NCBI RefSeq assembly: GCF_011038965.1
Contig: NZ_JAAKEB010000023.1
Span: 1 to 33,121, forward strand
Reading direction: 5' to 3'
Source: Adlercreutzia sp. ZJ141
Lineage (GTDB): Bacteria; Actinomycetota; Coriobacteriia; Coriobacteriales; Eggerthellaceae
DNA: 33,121 bases
Within the stretch, counting starts at the first letter, position 1; every line of letters begins with the position of its first letter. The notes beneath the pieces are model-generated. The model saw only the letters and a program-made list of their open reading frames with translations, was not told the origin of the DNA and did no database searches. Shown here piece after piece: positions 14,827 through 23,017 of this stretch. The position numbers were made by a program, and so were the translations under genes.

Positions 14827-14843
14827 AAAACCTCGAAGGTTTT
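14827..14843. terminator. Bidirectional terminator-like hairpin after the Abi gene
   Basis: AAAACCT (14827-14833) pairs with AGGTTTT (14837-14843) around CGA, and TTC follows on the plus strand. It lies 14 bp past the stop codon of the minus-strand Abi gene and between converging transcription units, so it can serve both. Confidence 0.6.
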
Positions 14844-14857
14844 TCTATCTGTATGCA

Positions 14858-15850
14858 TTATACATCCTGAAACCAAGCTTGCGTGACGTTCACAAGAAAA
14901 CCGAGTGACGATCTGATTACGTCGTTCTTCGGCATCGCCTTCATTGCTTCAGCCATAGAAGTACATAGTGCCGCCAAGTTTTTAGTCGCCCTCGTGTGGA
15001 GCTCTCCGTCCTTGATCAGTTCCTTGTGCAGGTAGAGAAGCGAGGCAATCTGCTGAAGACGCGGGTTCTTCATTTTCGAACTGCGCTGGCGGGGTGAGAT
15101 GCCGATCTCCGCCAGGGCGTTGCTAACGTTGTTGTTGGTTTGAATTCGAGTTGCCTCGGAGCTGAGTCCGTTGAGAATGGCAGAGCCGTGTGCAGTAGCA
15201 TTCCTGACCATCTTCGATTGCCGGAGGAGGTAGTGCTCGTCGAGGAGCGTCTTGTCATCCCACCGCCGTGCACAGAAGAGGTAGAAGTCGATGAAGGCCC
15301 CGAAGGTAAGCAGCTCGGCGAGCACCCATACAGGAGGACGCAGTCCGTACTTCTCTACGAGAGCACCGCTGTAGGCATCTTTACTGAGCATAATAAGCTC
15401 GTGTTCACGGCGATTACGGTCATGCTTTGACAGGCTCTGCATGTATTCTTCGACGATGACGTAGCCGTCCTCGTCCACTTTTTCGGTGACTCTCTTGACA
15501 ATGCCTACGGCTGCGGCATGTTCCACATCTTGAGTCAGTGGGAAGAGTGTCTCCCGAAGAAGCCCGTCAAGCCGGTAGAGCATCACCAGGTTACCGAAGT
15601 CGAGGTTGATGTACTTGCCGTCGTTCTTGCCGCCGACGTACTTCTCAAAAAGCACGCGATAAGAAGCGATTTGGAAGTAGAACGCGCGGGTTGTGAGCCA
15701 CGTGCGCGCTTCTTGTTCGCTGCACAGCTCAAACTTCACGCCTTTGGACTTAAGATGAGCTATCTGCTCATCTGCGGTCAGCTTGGGCTTTGGCTGCTTG
15801 CAGGGCTTGGATTCTTCTATGTTTCCGTCTGCTTTTGTCATGTTTCCCAT
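14858..15850 (-). CDS. Abi_2 family (AbiD/AbiF-like) abortive infection protein with HEPN motif
   Basis: Phage-defence protein of the Abi_2 family. The N-terminal region has QIAHLKSKGVKFELCSEQEA followed by WLTTRAFYFQIASYR, the usual start of the fold. LYRLDGLLRETLFPLTQDVE is the family core. RPPVWVLAELLTFGAFIDFY precedes the key motif RNATAH (Arg216 to His221), the R-x4-H signature of HEPN RNases. At 330 residues it is normal and looks intact. The start may be ATG 15850, or ATG 15841 three codons in. It is on the strand opposite to the mobile-element genes and at their edge, like many cargo defence genes. Cleavage of RNA during infection is the expected role, inferred from the family. Confidence 0.85.
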   Translation of the reverse strand: MGNMTKADGNIEESKPCKQPKPKLTADEQIAHLKSKGVKFELCSEQEARTWLTTRAFYFQIASYRVLFEKYVGGKNDGKYINLDFGNLVMLYRLDGLLRETLFPLTQDVEHAAAVGIVKRVTEKVDEDGYVIVEEYMQSLSKHDRNRREHELIMLSKDAYSGALVEKYGLRPPVWVLAELLTFGAFIDFYLFCARRWDDKTLLDEHYLLRQSKMVRNATAHGSAILNGLSSEATRIQTNNNVSNALAEIGISPRQRSSKMKNPRLQQIASLLYLHKELIKDGELHTRATKNLAALCTSMAEAMKAMPKNDVIRSSLGFLVNVTQAWFQDV

Positions 15851-16002
15851 TTTACATTCTGCTCATTTGGCTCGCCTCGTATCTCCATGATCAGCCCCCT
15901 ATTTCCACTATTTGGTCGAGGGGATTCCGTAGACGACAGTTCTGAAGCAAAAGAATGAGCAGTGTTCCACTCATTGCTAAACACCGTTTCGAGCTGAAGC
16001 GA

Positions 16003-16086
16003 TTGACGTCAAGTTGGAATCGGGTACTATACAGTTAGCAAAGCGCCCGAACGGTGTGCAATACACCTACCTTCGGCGCTTTCTTT
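16003..16086 (+). ncRNA. Promoter followed directly by a long hairpin: possible short RNA or terminator
   Basis: TTGACG (16003-16008) and TACTAT (16025-16030) make a fair promoter with a 16-bp spacer. Transcription would begin near 16037 and enter AAAGCGCC (16040-16047), pairing with GGCGCTTT (16075-16082), with an inner GGTGT/ACACC stem (16053-16057/16063-16067), then TTTCTTTG. The whole transcript would be only about 50 nt. On the minus strand the same hairpin could end the capsule operon, whose last gene stops at 16310, so a plain bidirectional terminator is the simpler alternative. From 16087 to 16309 I see only two small hairpins (16217-16230 and 16256-16271) and no gene. From 15851 to 16002 I see nothing further. 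Confidence 0.4.
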
Positions 16087-16309
16087 GTGCTTGGGGCGCG
16101 CTTAGCACAACGGATCTATAGACGCGTGAGACACCGTAGGCAATTTACCGGCGTCGTACACGGTGCGAGCCGCCAAGCTGTGACGGTGAGTCGAGCGCCC
16201 CGCGAGCATGACGCGACGATGCCCGCATCGGGTACAACGAGCCCATCACCAGCAGTGTTGCGAACGCAACAGCCTCGAAACACACCCTGAAATACGAATG
16301 CGGACCTGG

Positions 16310-17382
16310 TCAAATCCCGAAGAATCGAGCTACAGCAGGATGTCGCCTAGCTACGGGAAGGACGACTGCTGCGCATGACAGCGAGCAGACGAGCGAGAGC
16401 ACGAAGACGAAGCCCATCTGAGCCCCGGCATTGTAGACCGACACACCGCCTCCCCCGAAGACCCCGTAGACGAGCAGGACGACGAACGCCATGTGCGTCA
16501 GATAGACGACCGTGCTGACATTCCTGGCGACGGGATGCCCGGAACCCGGGGATACCTTACCGACAGAGAGCAGGAAAACGCCCACCGACGCGGCGGCGCA
16601 GAAGGGCAGGTGCTGGTCCGCGCTCAGGAGGACACAGCCCGCCAGGCCCACAGCAACCAGAGCGGGGGCCACGGCGGGACTGAGCCGCGGCAGCTCGTCG
16701 GACCGAAGTCCGAACACCATCCCGAGCGCGACGTAGAAAAACCCAAGGAACAGCCCGTTGCGGACGTTCAGGAACACCGCGAAGTAGAGCTCGACCGGCA
16801 ACGCCACCCATGCGGGCGCCGCTTCCCACCCGCGCAGCAGCAGAAGGCCCCAGCCTGCCAACATGGCGCAGAGGGCGACCGCGAGGATGATACGCGGGCC
16901 AACCCCCCCCGAAGCATTAGGTAGATAACGGCGAACGACACCGCCGCAGCGAGCAGGTACCACAGCGGCCACGAGAAGACCGACTCCCCCACAAGAAGGA
17001 AGCCCCGCGCCCACCGGGCGGCGAACCCGGCGACGCCCCAGCCATTGAGCCAGGCACCGAAGGCGTCCACCGGCAGGTACACGAGCATCCAGATTACGTA
17101 CAGCCGGAGTATCCTGAGCGCCGTCCCCTTGACGCGGAAGAGCTTGGGGGCACCCTTTCCGACTACGTCGGCTACCGAAAGCCCCTTGAAGCACAGGAAC
17201 CCAGATGCAATGAAAAAGAACGGCACGGCGATGTTCTCGACCGCGAGCAGCAGGGAGCCGGCAATCCCGCCGAGCATCCCGAACGGGCGCGTGTGTATCT
17301 CGACCACCACGATGGCCATGACGAGCTTCGCAACGTCGATCCCCGGATAGGAGAGCCTCTGGCGCTCATTTTGAAAACCCAT
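16310..17382 (-). CDS. Membrane acyltransferase (acyltransferase 3 family), frameshifted in a G8 tract
   Basis: A multi-pass O-acyltransferase that would decorate the polysaccharide. It begins with YPGIDVAKLVMAIVVVEIHT, the typical family start, and AVPFFFIASGFLCFKGL. The first frame (start ATG 17382) continues normally to a run of eight Gs at 16910-16903 and then turns into nonsense, ending at 16768. The expected membrane helices resume in another frame (RIILAVALCAMLAGWGLLLL) and run to the stop at 16310. A tract of nine or six Gs would give one protein of about 357 residues, the usual family length. Both halves are otherwise intact, which suggests a phase-variable gene in the off state; an assembly homopolymer error is the alternative. 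It is the last gene of the operon. Confidence 0.8.
16903..16910. repeat. C8/G8 homopolymer inside the acyltransferase gene
   Basis: Eight consecutive Cs on the plus strand, Gs in the coding sense. It lies exactly where the two halves of the acyltransferase change frame. A gain of one or a loss of two bases restores the full reading frame. Confidence 0.85.
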
Positions 17383-17404
17383 AACAACCTGCTCTCTTAA
17401 TCTG

Positions 17405-17527
17405 TCATCCGACCATGGTGCGCAATACGGGAGTCTTCGCCAAGAATGAGCACATCATTCCAAACTCGTAGTCGTCGAGACCCCACTTGCCGACAAGCAT
17501 CGCGCAGAGGGTGAGGTGTAGAACTCC
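17405..17527 (-). pseudogene. C-terminal fragment of a second Wzx flippase
   Basis: The minus-strand frame reads LHLTLCAMLVGKWGLDDYEF, which matches the end of the intact flippase at 18047-19639 (MYLVLYALIVGKWGLNDYER). At the DNA level the similarity is partial and clear, including a shared ACCCCA-TTGCC stretch. Only about 40 residues remain, with no start of its own. It is probably the 3' relic of an earlier flippase left by cassette exchange. The fragment begins about 30 bp after the shortened end of the acetyltransferase gene. Confidence 0.6.
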
Positions 17528-17555
17528 GTCCACCTTGCTCGTCGTTGCACTCATT

Positions 17556-18050
17556 TCAAACTCGTGCACCTGCCTCGATATCCTTGGTAACAATCCGAGC
17601 TGCCTTCACGATCACGTTATCGCCAACATATACGGGGCCGAAAACGCAGGCATTTGTGAAAACAGTGCAGTTCTTCCCAAAATGAGGCTGAGTGAATACG
17701 CTTCCTCGAGAATCGTCACGAACACGTCCGAGAGAACCGCCAAGGGTCACACCTTGGTAAAGGGTCAGCGGACCGTCACTAACCACATCGGCGCCAACTA
17801 CGACTCCAAGCCCGTGCACAAGCTTGAATCCAGGCGCTAGCCGAGCTCGATAGTCTAGATCAACGCAGTACATGACGCGATTTAGATACCAAACGACTTT
17901 GGCGAAGGGCTCAAGATGCAGGCGGTACAACATGGCAGAGAGTCTGAACAAGGCAACGGAATGCCAGCAGGGATTAAAGAAGAAAGTGCCTATGGTACGA
18001 GAGAAGCCCTTCCCCTCGGCACTGGCCTTGAAATCTTCGGATATATTCAT
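17556..18050 (-). CDS. Serine O-acetyltransferase-like hexapeptide transferase, C-terminally shortened
   Basis: A left-handed beta-helix acetyltransferase of the CysE/WcaB kind, likely to acetylate a sugar of the polysaccharide. The N-terminal 50 residues are helical. LVHGLGVVVGADVVSDGPL, LYQGVTLGGSLG and QPHFGKNCTVF are hexapeptide-repeat coils, with the catalytic-type His in LVHG. The protein stops at KDIEAGARV, just before the VVGNPA motif that normally closes this fold, and a relic of another flippase follows. This end was probably created by recombination. The core is complete, so it may still work. It overlaps the flippase stop by four bases (ATGA). Confidence 0.8.
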   Translation of the reverse strand: MNISEDFKASAEGKGFSRTIGTFFFNPCWHSVALFRLSAMLYRLHLEPFAKVVWYLNRVMYCVDLDYRARLAPGFKLVHGLGVVVGADVVSDGPLTLYQGVTLGGSLGRVRDDSRGSVFTQPHFGKNCTVFTNACVFGPVYVGDNVIVKAARIVTKDIEAGARV

Positions 18051-19639
18051 AGCTCGTCCGACTCCCTCTTGATCAAATGAAGCTTCATCATGACGTTCTT
18101 TATCTGATTGCGTTCATAGTCATTCAGACCCCATTTGCCAACGATGAGGGCATAGAGTACGAGATACATACAACCGCCGAGAAGAAAAGAGAGAATGCCG
18201 TTATAACTTTCGAGACAGAGACGATAAGCAGCAACCGCCAGCGCCGTCGCAAGACAGAAGGGAACAGCAAGTCCTCGTATCTCATTCCAGAAAAGATGGA
18301 TATCAAGTCCAATGTGCTTTGAGTAGTACCAATTCATGATAAGGCCGTTGCCAACGAACATACAGAGACCGCTTGCGAGCGCTGCGCTTACAACACCAAA
18401 ACGAGGAACGAGTAAGACGGAGGCAACCACATTCACGATAGCTAAGGCAAAATAAACGATGCCTCTAAAAAGGTACCTGTCTTCGACCTGCATGATAGTG
18501 AGACCAAGATTCTGAATCAGATCGACGGTCATCGGCACCATGACCACAATCGCAATCCAGAAGGATGCCTCATAGCCTTCTCCGGCCCAAATGGCGATAA
18601 AATCTTGACCGAGAACGAAGAAGCCACCTAAGATGAGAGAGCAGGCGAGGAAGGTCACCCTGCCAACCTTCGCGAAAAGGGCGGATATGGCCCCCATGTC
18701 TCGATCATGATGATAAAGAACCGAAACGCGCTGGAAAAAGACGCCCGAGACGCCCATACCTGCTGACATGTAGGCCTTGTAGACTTGAGAGCCGACAGCA
18801 TACACAGCTACAGGACCCGCCCCGTAGAAGTATGCAACGACAAGGTTGCTAGAATTCCAGAATACTTGGTCGGCGACGGCAACCAGTACGATCGCTACCG
18901 AGAAGCCAAGGAGATCCCTGACAAGCTTCTTGTCCCAGCCATGGAAGGTATACCTGATTTTCAGATAGCACTGCGCAAAGATGCGCTGGAGAGTCGAACT
19001 CAATATATTCATAGCAAGGATAACGAATGTCACGATAACGGCGTTGGGGTAAAAGTGAGCTACTATAGCAACAAGAATAGGCTGAGCTGCCAGCGCGACC
19101 ATCGAAACGCCCTTGAGAAAGACAAAACGCTCGTTAGCGTTTATCGCAGCAACATTAACAGCATTGTTAAAGGTTACAACGGCGTTTGCCGCCATGACCA
19201 CGAGCATAATGGAGCACTCATCAAGTTGAGAGTCGGTGAAGGATCCGGCGTATGCGCCGCGAAAGACTGGAATGATGGCGCCAATGATAACGAGGACAGC
19301 AATCGAAAGAACCCAGTAGAGCCGCTTTGCGATGGCGAGCGTGCTCTCCATCATATGTTCATTCTCCTCAGCCTTGTACATGCTATAGTACCGACCGACC
19401 CCGGCAGAGAGAATGCCGTTGATCGAGATAACATAGGTCATAATGGAACCCACAGTCTGGTAGAGACCGTACTCGTCTTGGCCAATTGTCGACAAAAGCA
19501 GGGGGACATATATAAGGTTAACGACAATTTGCACGGCAGTGTAGATATAGGAGACGACGACACCCTGCTTCCTGCGCCTCGCGGAACCTCCTTCACCATC
19601 CAACGCAATGCGCTGACCGATGTTCTTCGCTATGCCCAT
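18047..19639 (-). CDS. Wzx-type oligosaccharide flippase
   Basis: An integral membrane protein of 530 residues with about 12-14 hydrophobic segments, of the MATE/MVF-like polysaccharide transporter group. It should move the undecaprenyl-linked repeat unit across the membrane. VVSYIYTAVQIVVNLIYVPL is the first membrane helix, and LLSTIGQDEYGLYQTVGSIM is the typical loop after it. The C-terminus ends in GKWGLNDYERNQIKNVMMKL. ATG 19639 has GGGGG six bases upstream. It overlaps the end of an upstream fragment by ten bases and the next gene by four. The gene is clearly poorer in GC than the two ends of the operon, fitting a transferred serotype cassette. Confidence 0.9.
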   Translation of the reverse strand: MGIAKNIGQRIALDGEGGSARRRKQGVVVSYIYTAVQIVVNLIYVPLLLSTIGQDEYGLYQTVGSIMTYVISINGILSAGVGRYYSMYKAEENEHMMESTLAIAKRLYWVLSIAVLVIIGAIIPVFRGAYAGSFTDSQLDECSIMLVVMAANAVVTFNNAVNVAAINANERFVFLKGVSMVALAAQPILVAIVAHFYPNAVIVTFVILAMNILSSTLQRIFAQCYLKIRYTFHGWDKKLVRDLLGFSVAIVLVAVADQVFWNSSNLVVAYFYGAGPVAVYAVGSQVYKAYMSAGMGVSGVFFQRVSVLYHHDRDMGAISALFAKVGRVTFLACSLILGGFFVLGQDFIAIWAGEGYEASFWIAIVVMVPMTVDLIQNLGLTIMQVEDRYLFRGIVYFALAIVNVVASVLLVPRFGVVSAALASGLCMFVGNGLIMNWYYSKHIGLDIHLFWNEIRGLAVPFCLATALAVAAYRLCLESYNGILSFLLGGCMYLVLYALIVGKWGLNDYERNQIKNVMMKLHLIKRESDEL

Positions 19640-19948
19640 GTGCTACCCCCACACCAGCGCAGATAACCTTCAAGCTCAGCGTAGAGTGTGAAGATCTGGT
19701 CAGGTAAGGCGTCAAGTGAGTATGCTTGTGCGAGGAGGCGTACGAGAACCATGGCCCTCAGCCGAAAGAACATCAAAGAAAGATGGGGATCGGGATGAAT
19801 GATATGCGTCCGAAATCCAAGAAGCGAGACTTGGTGTTGCCGAAACCCACACCAAGTTTTGTTGCAAACCTTCCCGGAAAGCAGACGAAGACAACCTATG
19901 TCAGAGACGATCAGCCAACTTGAGAGATTTTCGATACAGCCCATATTA
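19630..19948 (-). pseudogene. Probable 3' remnant of a lost polysaccharide gene
   Basis: Between the glycosyltransferase at 19949 and the flippase lie about 310 bp without an intact gene. The minus-strand frame that ends at 19630 overlaps the flippase start by ten bases, a spacing typical of real neighbours. Its last 45 residues (LRAMVLVRLLAQAYSLDALP, then QIFTLYAELEGYLRWC) look protein-like and resemble glycosyltransferase tails in composition. Upstream of about 19800 the frame looks non-coding. I read this as the tail of a gene removed by recombination. No family can be named. Confidence 0.35.
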
Positions 19949-21043
19949 TTACCGCCGTACCCGGAAGAGAGGCTCATGATGAAAAGATTCTTCGACTGAA
20001 GCCGCCGGATTCCACGAGGCCATCGTAGATCTGCCGTTTTTGAGCGCTCTTGCCTTGAGAAAGGCGGCGTACAATCGCCAATATCCATTGACAATAAGCT
20101 TGAAATCCAAGTTATACTCCTGGACAAGCGACCCTAGACATGCGTTGCACCGCCATGCTGGGAAGCGGTCGTCCATCCACCCGAAGAATGCGTCTTTGAG
20201 CTTCGAAGGATCCGGGCACGCTTTGACAGCACGCACGCCACCCCAGAATAGAACATGGAGTATGCACAACGCCTCAAGCTCCACAGCATACTCCGCACGG
20301 TTCTCGGATGAGATCTGCTCGAGCATGCCATCGGCGGCGTCGAGTATGTCGAGCAAGCATCCCTCTGGCACATCATGCAGGATGCTCATGGGATGCTGCA
20401 CATAAAGGTAGGGCGCTGACTCCGTCAGCGCAACCTCACCGATTGCAAGCAGCAAGGCGACAGCGGAAGCCATATCCTCACCTATCCTCGGCCCTTCAAC
20501 AAGTCGCACGCCCGACTCGACAAAGTGCTTTCGACTATACAGCTGTCGCCAGAGCGAATCGCTCTCCTTTATGTGACGGGAAAGCGATTCGCTCTGGCGA
20601 TAGGAACCCCTCCAGGGACAACAACGTGAGATCAGCGTACCGTCTGGGGCAACGCGATCATAGTTGAAGCAGAGAACCCCTGGCCTGTTCTTCAGAGCTT
20701 CCGCGAGCACACGAGCAAGCTCTGACGGAACAAGACGGTCATCGGAGTCCATGAAGAGAAGGTATTCCCCTGTAGCATGGGTAACACCCCAAGCCCGCGC
20801 GGAGTTTTGCCCACCGTTTGCTTTACGAAAGACGCGAGCGTTAATGTCGTATTGGTTGACGATCCGAAGCAGAGTCGTGCCGTAATAGGGCTCTGATCCG
20901 TCGTCTACAATAACAACCTCAGGATGAAACCCCGCCGCACCGCATGCTTCAATGGAAGCGAGACAAGGGCGAATATATTTTTCTTCGGTGTTATATACGG
21001 GCATGATGATAGAGAGAGGTGGCCCCATGCGAGAATCGATCAT
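19949..21043 (-). CDS. Family 2 glycosyltransferase
   Basis: A GT-A fold sugar transferase adding one residue to the lipid-linked repeat unit. LSIIMPVYNTEEKYIRPCLA is the N-terminal signature, VVIVDDGS gives the first acidic motif, NGGQNSARAWGVTHATGEYL the nucleotide-sugar helix, and LFMDSDDRLVP the DxD-type motif. GEDMASAVALL lies in the acceptor half. ATG 21043 is preferred over longer starts because GGAGG lies six bases upstream and the GT2 motif then begins near residue 9. It overlaps the GT32 gene by four bases. The length of 364 residues is normal. The last 20 residues run up to a recombinant-looking gap, so the extreme C-terminus may be altered. Confidence 0.88.
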   Translation of the reverse strand: MIDSRMGPPLSIIMPVYNTEEKYIRPCLASIEACGAAGFHPEVVIVDDGSEPYYGTTLLRIVNQYDINARVFRKANGGQNSARAWGVTHATGEYLLFMDSDDRLVPSELARVLAEALKNRPGVLCFNYDRVAPDGTLISRCCPWRGSYRQSESLSRHIKESDSLWRQLYSRKHFVESGVRLVEGPRIGEDMASAVALLLAIGEVALTESAPYLYVQHPMSILHDVPEGCLLDILDAADGMLEQISSENRAEYAVELEALCILHVLFWGGVRAVKACPDPSKLKDAFFGWMDDRFPAWRCNACLGSLVQEYNLDFKLIVNGYWRLYAAFLKARALKNGRSTMASWNPAASVEESFHHEPLFRVRR

Positions 21044-21837
21044 CGAACACCTCCATGACTCTTTTTGGCTTCGAGCCAAACGGAAAGAGGCCGGGAGCTT
21101 TTCATACACATGCAGGTCTGTAACATGGCGAGAGCAGCAACACTCCTGCGAGGTATGAAAGGCCACGCTTGTACGAGTCGGTCCCGGCGGCGCTGAAACT
21201 CACCCACTTCCGGAGGAAGCCATGAGCCGTCGAAGTGATGGATGGTTCTCGTGTTCTTTGTAAGGCGGAGTTGCTTTGTTCTGTAGTCCTTCGGGCAGAA
21301 GTAATCCTGCGGATAGAGCGTGAACCCAGCAATCGTCTGTTTCTCTCCATTGAGAACAAGACCCTCGTCGAGGCACGCCTCCGTAATGTAAATTACGTTG
21401 GTGGTAGTGTCGAACGTGCCGTCTGGCTTCAAGAAAACGCGGTTGTCGTAGTCACGCAGAAGGCGCACGAAGAGCGGAAAGGAATCCCGACAGGCCATTA
21501 AGCCTGTCGGGATTTGGGTCTCCGACTCAAAACCTGAGAAAGCTTCTTCGTCAAGGAATAGGTCTAGAGACCCTAGCACCTCCACATCAGTGTCCATGTA
21601 GATGCCTCCTTCGTGCGTCAGAATCCAGAGTCGCGCATAGTCGCTGACAAAAGCCCATTTCTTTGCTTCATAGGCTTCGCGGCAATAACGGTTCTGCATA
21701 ACATCGAAGTTGGACTCATCCCAACGTTTGATCTCATAGTCTGGACAGTATTTCTCCCAAGATGCAATGCATCGTTTGGCTAAAGGGGAGAGCTGGTTTC
21801 CACCGAACCAGATATAGTGAATCACTTTCGGTATCAT
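21040..21837 (-). CDS. GT32-type glycosyltransferase (OCH1/capsular polysaccharide synthesis family)
   Basis: A sugar transferase with the DxD-containing glycosyltransferase sugar-binding region. IPKVIHYIWFGGNQLSPLAK starts the domain, SWEKYCPDYEIKRWDESNFD follows, and AFVSDYARLWILTHEGGIYM then DTDVEVLG carries the DxD metal motif. HHFDGSWLP near the C-terminus is also typical. ATG 21837 is chosen because the family normally begins within a few residues of IPKVIHYIWF; longer frames reach into the polymerase gene. The protein is 265 residues. Its end overlaps the next gene (ATGA). The sugar it transfers cannot be deduced. Confidence 0.85.
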   Translation of the reverse strand: MIPKVIHYIWFGGNQLSPLAKRCIASWEKYCPDYEIKRWDESNFDVMQNRYCREAYEAKKWAFVSDYARLWILTHEGGIYMDTDVEVLGSLDLFLDEEAFSGFESETQIPTGLMACRDSFPLFVRLLRDYDNRVFLKPDGTFDTTTNVIYITEACLDEGLVLNGEKQTIAGFTLYPQDYFCPKDYRTKQLRLTKNTRTIHHFDGSWLPPEVGEFQRRRDRLVQAWPFIPRRSVAALAMLQTCMCMKSSRPLSVWLEAKKSHGGVR

Positions 21838-21865
21838 TGAGAATCCAATCTGCAACTTGAGCTGA

Positions 21866-23014
21866 CTACAGGATGCCAAGGAAAGTCGACGTGTAAGGAA
21901 CGGCGGCGCTGAAACCTTGCCAAACGAAACAAAAGAAAAACCTGAACATGCAAGCACCTACCACGAGCAAAAAACCGAAGCTTAAGTCATGAGCGTGCGA
22001 TTTAGAGAAATAGATACCTACATACGGGATGATGAAAAGAGCACAGTATTCCATCATTCTTCCTATAGTGTTGTCGATGCCGCTAAGGATATAAAAGGGA
22101 ATACAGAGCGCCACAAGATAAGAGAAGAACACCGCATGAACGCGCCAACGCCAATCGACTGCCTTAATCATGAGGAGAGCCCCCGTGACCAGCAGGACGA
22201 CATAAACAAAACTCGATGTTCCGAACTCGCTACCGTTGTGCGTGCCATATGCGAAGAGCCTCCCGATACCCGCAGCCCCCGAAAGAAATCCAGCAATCTC
22301 CCTAAAGAAAAGAATGCCTACGACAATCACAACAAGAGATGAGAATATGAGTATCTGAGACCATTTCTTATTGCCCCACTCGTTCGTTTTTTCATCACGT
22401 CGAAACAAAAAGCACCAGAGGAGGCAGAAAACAACTCCGATGAGAGCTGAAGAGTGAATTAAAGCCGCGACAAGCTCCAGAAGAGCAGCCTGGACAAGTT
22501 TTCCATCCATAACCTTCAAAACAGCAAGGAGTACAAAGCCCAGAGCGACGGACTGCCTCATCATATTAAAACTCGGAATGTAGAGTATGAGCATATATAA
22601 AAGCATGGGTACGCCCAGATGACGCGCGCAAATGCGCCTTGAAACCAAAAACACAGGTAAAACCACTGCAAGCTCAACGGCAAAGAAATAGGCGAACTGC
22701 GTCCCAAAGAGTTTAACGACAACATATGAGTACAGCGCGTATAATGGAGCAACATCCCAATAGCTATTGTCAACAACGTATAGATACGACGCGAAACTGT
22801 CTGCAACTAGCCCCTGTTGATACAAAAAAGCTCCGTACCCACCGGTATCAGTACCAATATTAAGATCACGTACGCCAGCCAAAAAGCAAAGCGAGAAAAG
22901 GGCAAGCACATAGGCCAAAACGGCAATGAGCCTGCCCCGACGCAGAGACTCCGCAGATTTGCCCACTTCAAAGAGGACGGTTGCGAGCATAAATGTCGAG
23001 AGATATGGAAGCAT
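21866..23014 (-). CDS. EpsG-family polysaccharide polymerase (Wzy role)
   Basis: A membrane protein of 382 residues with about ten hydrophobic segments. LCFLAGVRDLNIGTDTGGYG is the EpsG-type motif (R-D-x3-G-T-D), and MLILYIPSFNMMRQSVALGF is the second conserved stretch, with its N-x-x-R-Q. Proteins of this family polymerise the repeat units on the outer face of the membrane. No other Wzy candidate is present, which supports the role. It lies between the GT2 at 23018 (4 bp) and the GT32 gene. Its lower GC suits the exchangeable middle part of the operon. Confidence 0.85.
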   Translation of the reverse strand: MLPYLSTFMLATVLFEVGKSAESLRRGRLIAVLAYVLALFSLCFLAGVRDLNIGTDTGGYGAFLYQQGLVADSFASYLYVVDNSYWDVAPLYALYSYVVVKLFGTQFAYFFAVELAVVLPVFLVSRRICARHLGVPMLLYMLILYIPSFNMMRQSVALGFVLLAVLKVMDGKLVQAALLELVAALIHSSALIGVVFCLLWCFLFRRDEKTNEWGNKKWSQILIFSSLVVIVVGILFFREIAGFLSGAAGIGRLFAYGTHNGSEFGTSSFVYVVLLVTGALLMIKAVDWRWRVHAVFFSYLVALCIPFYILSGIDNTIGRMMEYCALFIIPYVGIYFSKSHAHDLSFGFLLVVGACMFRFFFCFVWQGFSAAVPYTSTFLGIL

Positions 23015-23017
23015 CAG

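Noticed and set aside
18785-19666. Plus-strand open frame of 293 codons over the flippase
   Set aside because: Composition unlike a protein (many His, Asn, Asp) and opposite to a clear membrane transporter in a consistent operon.
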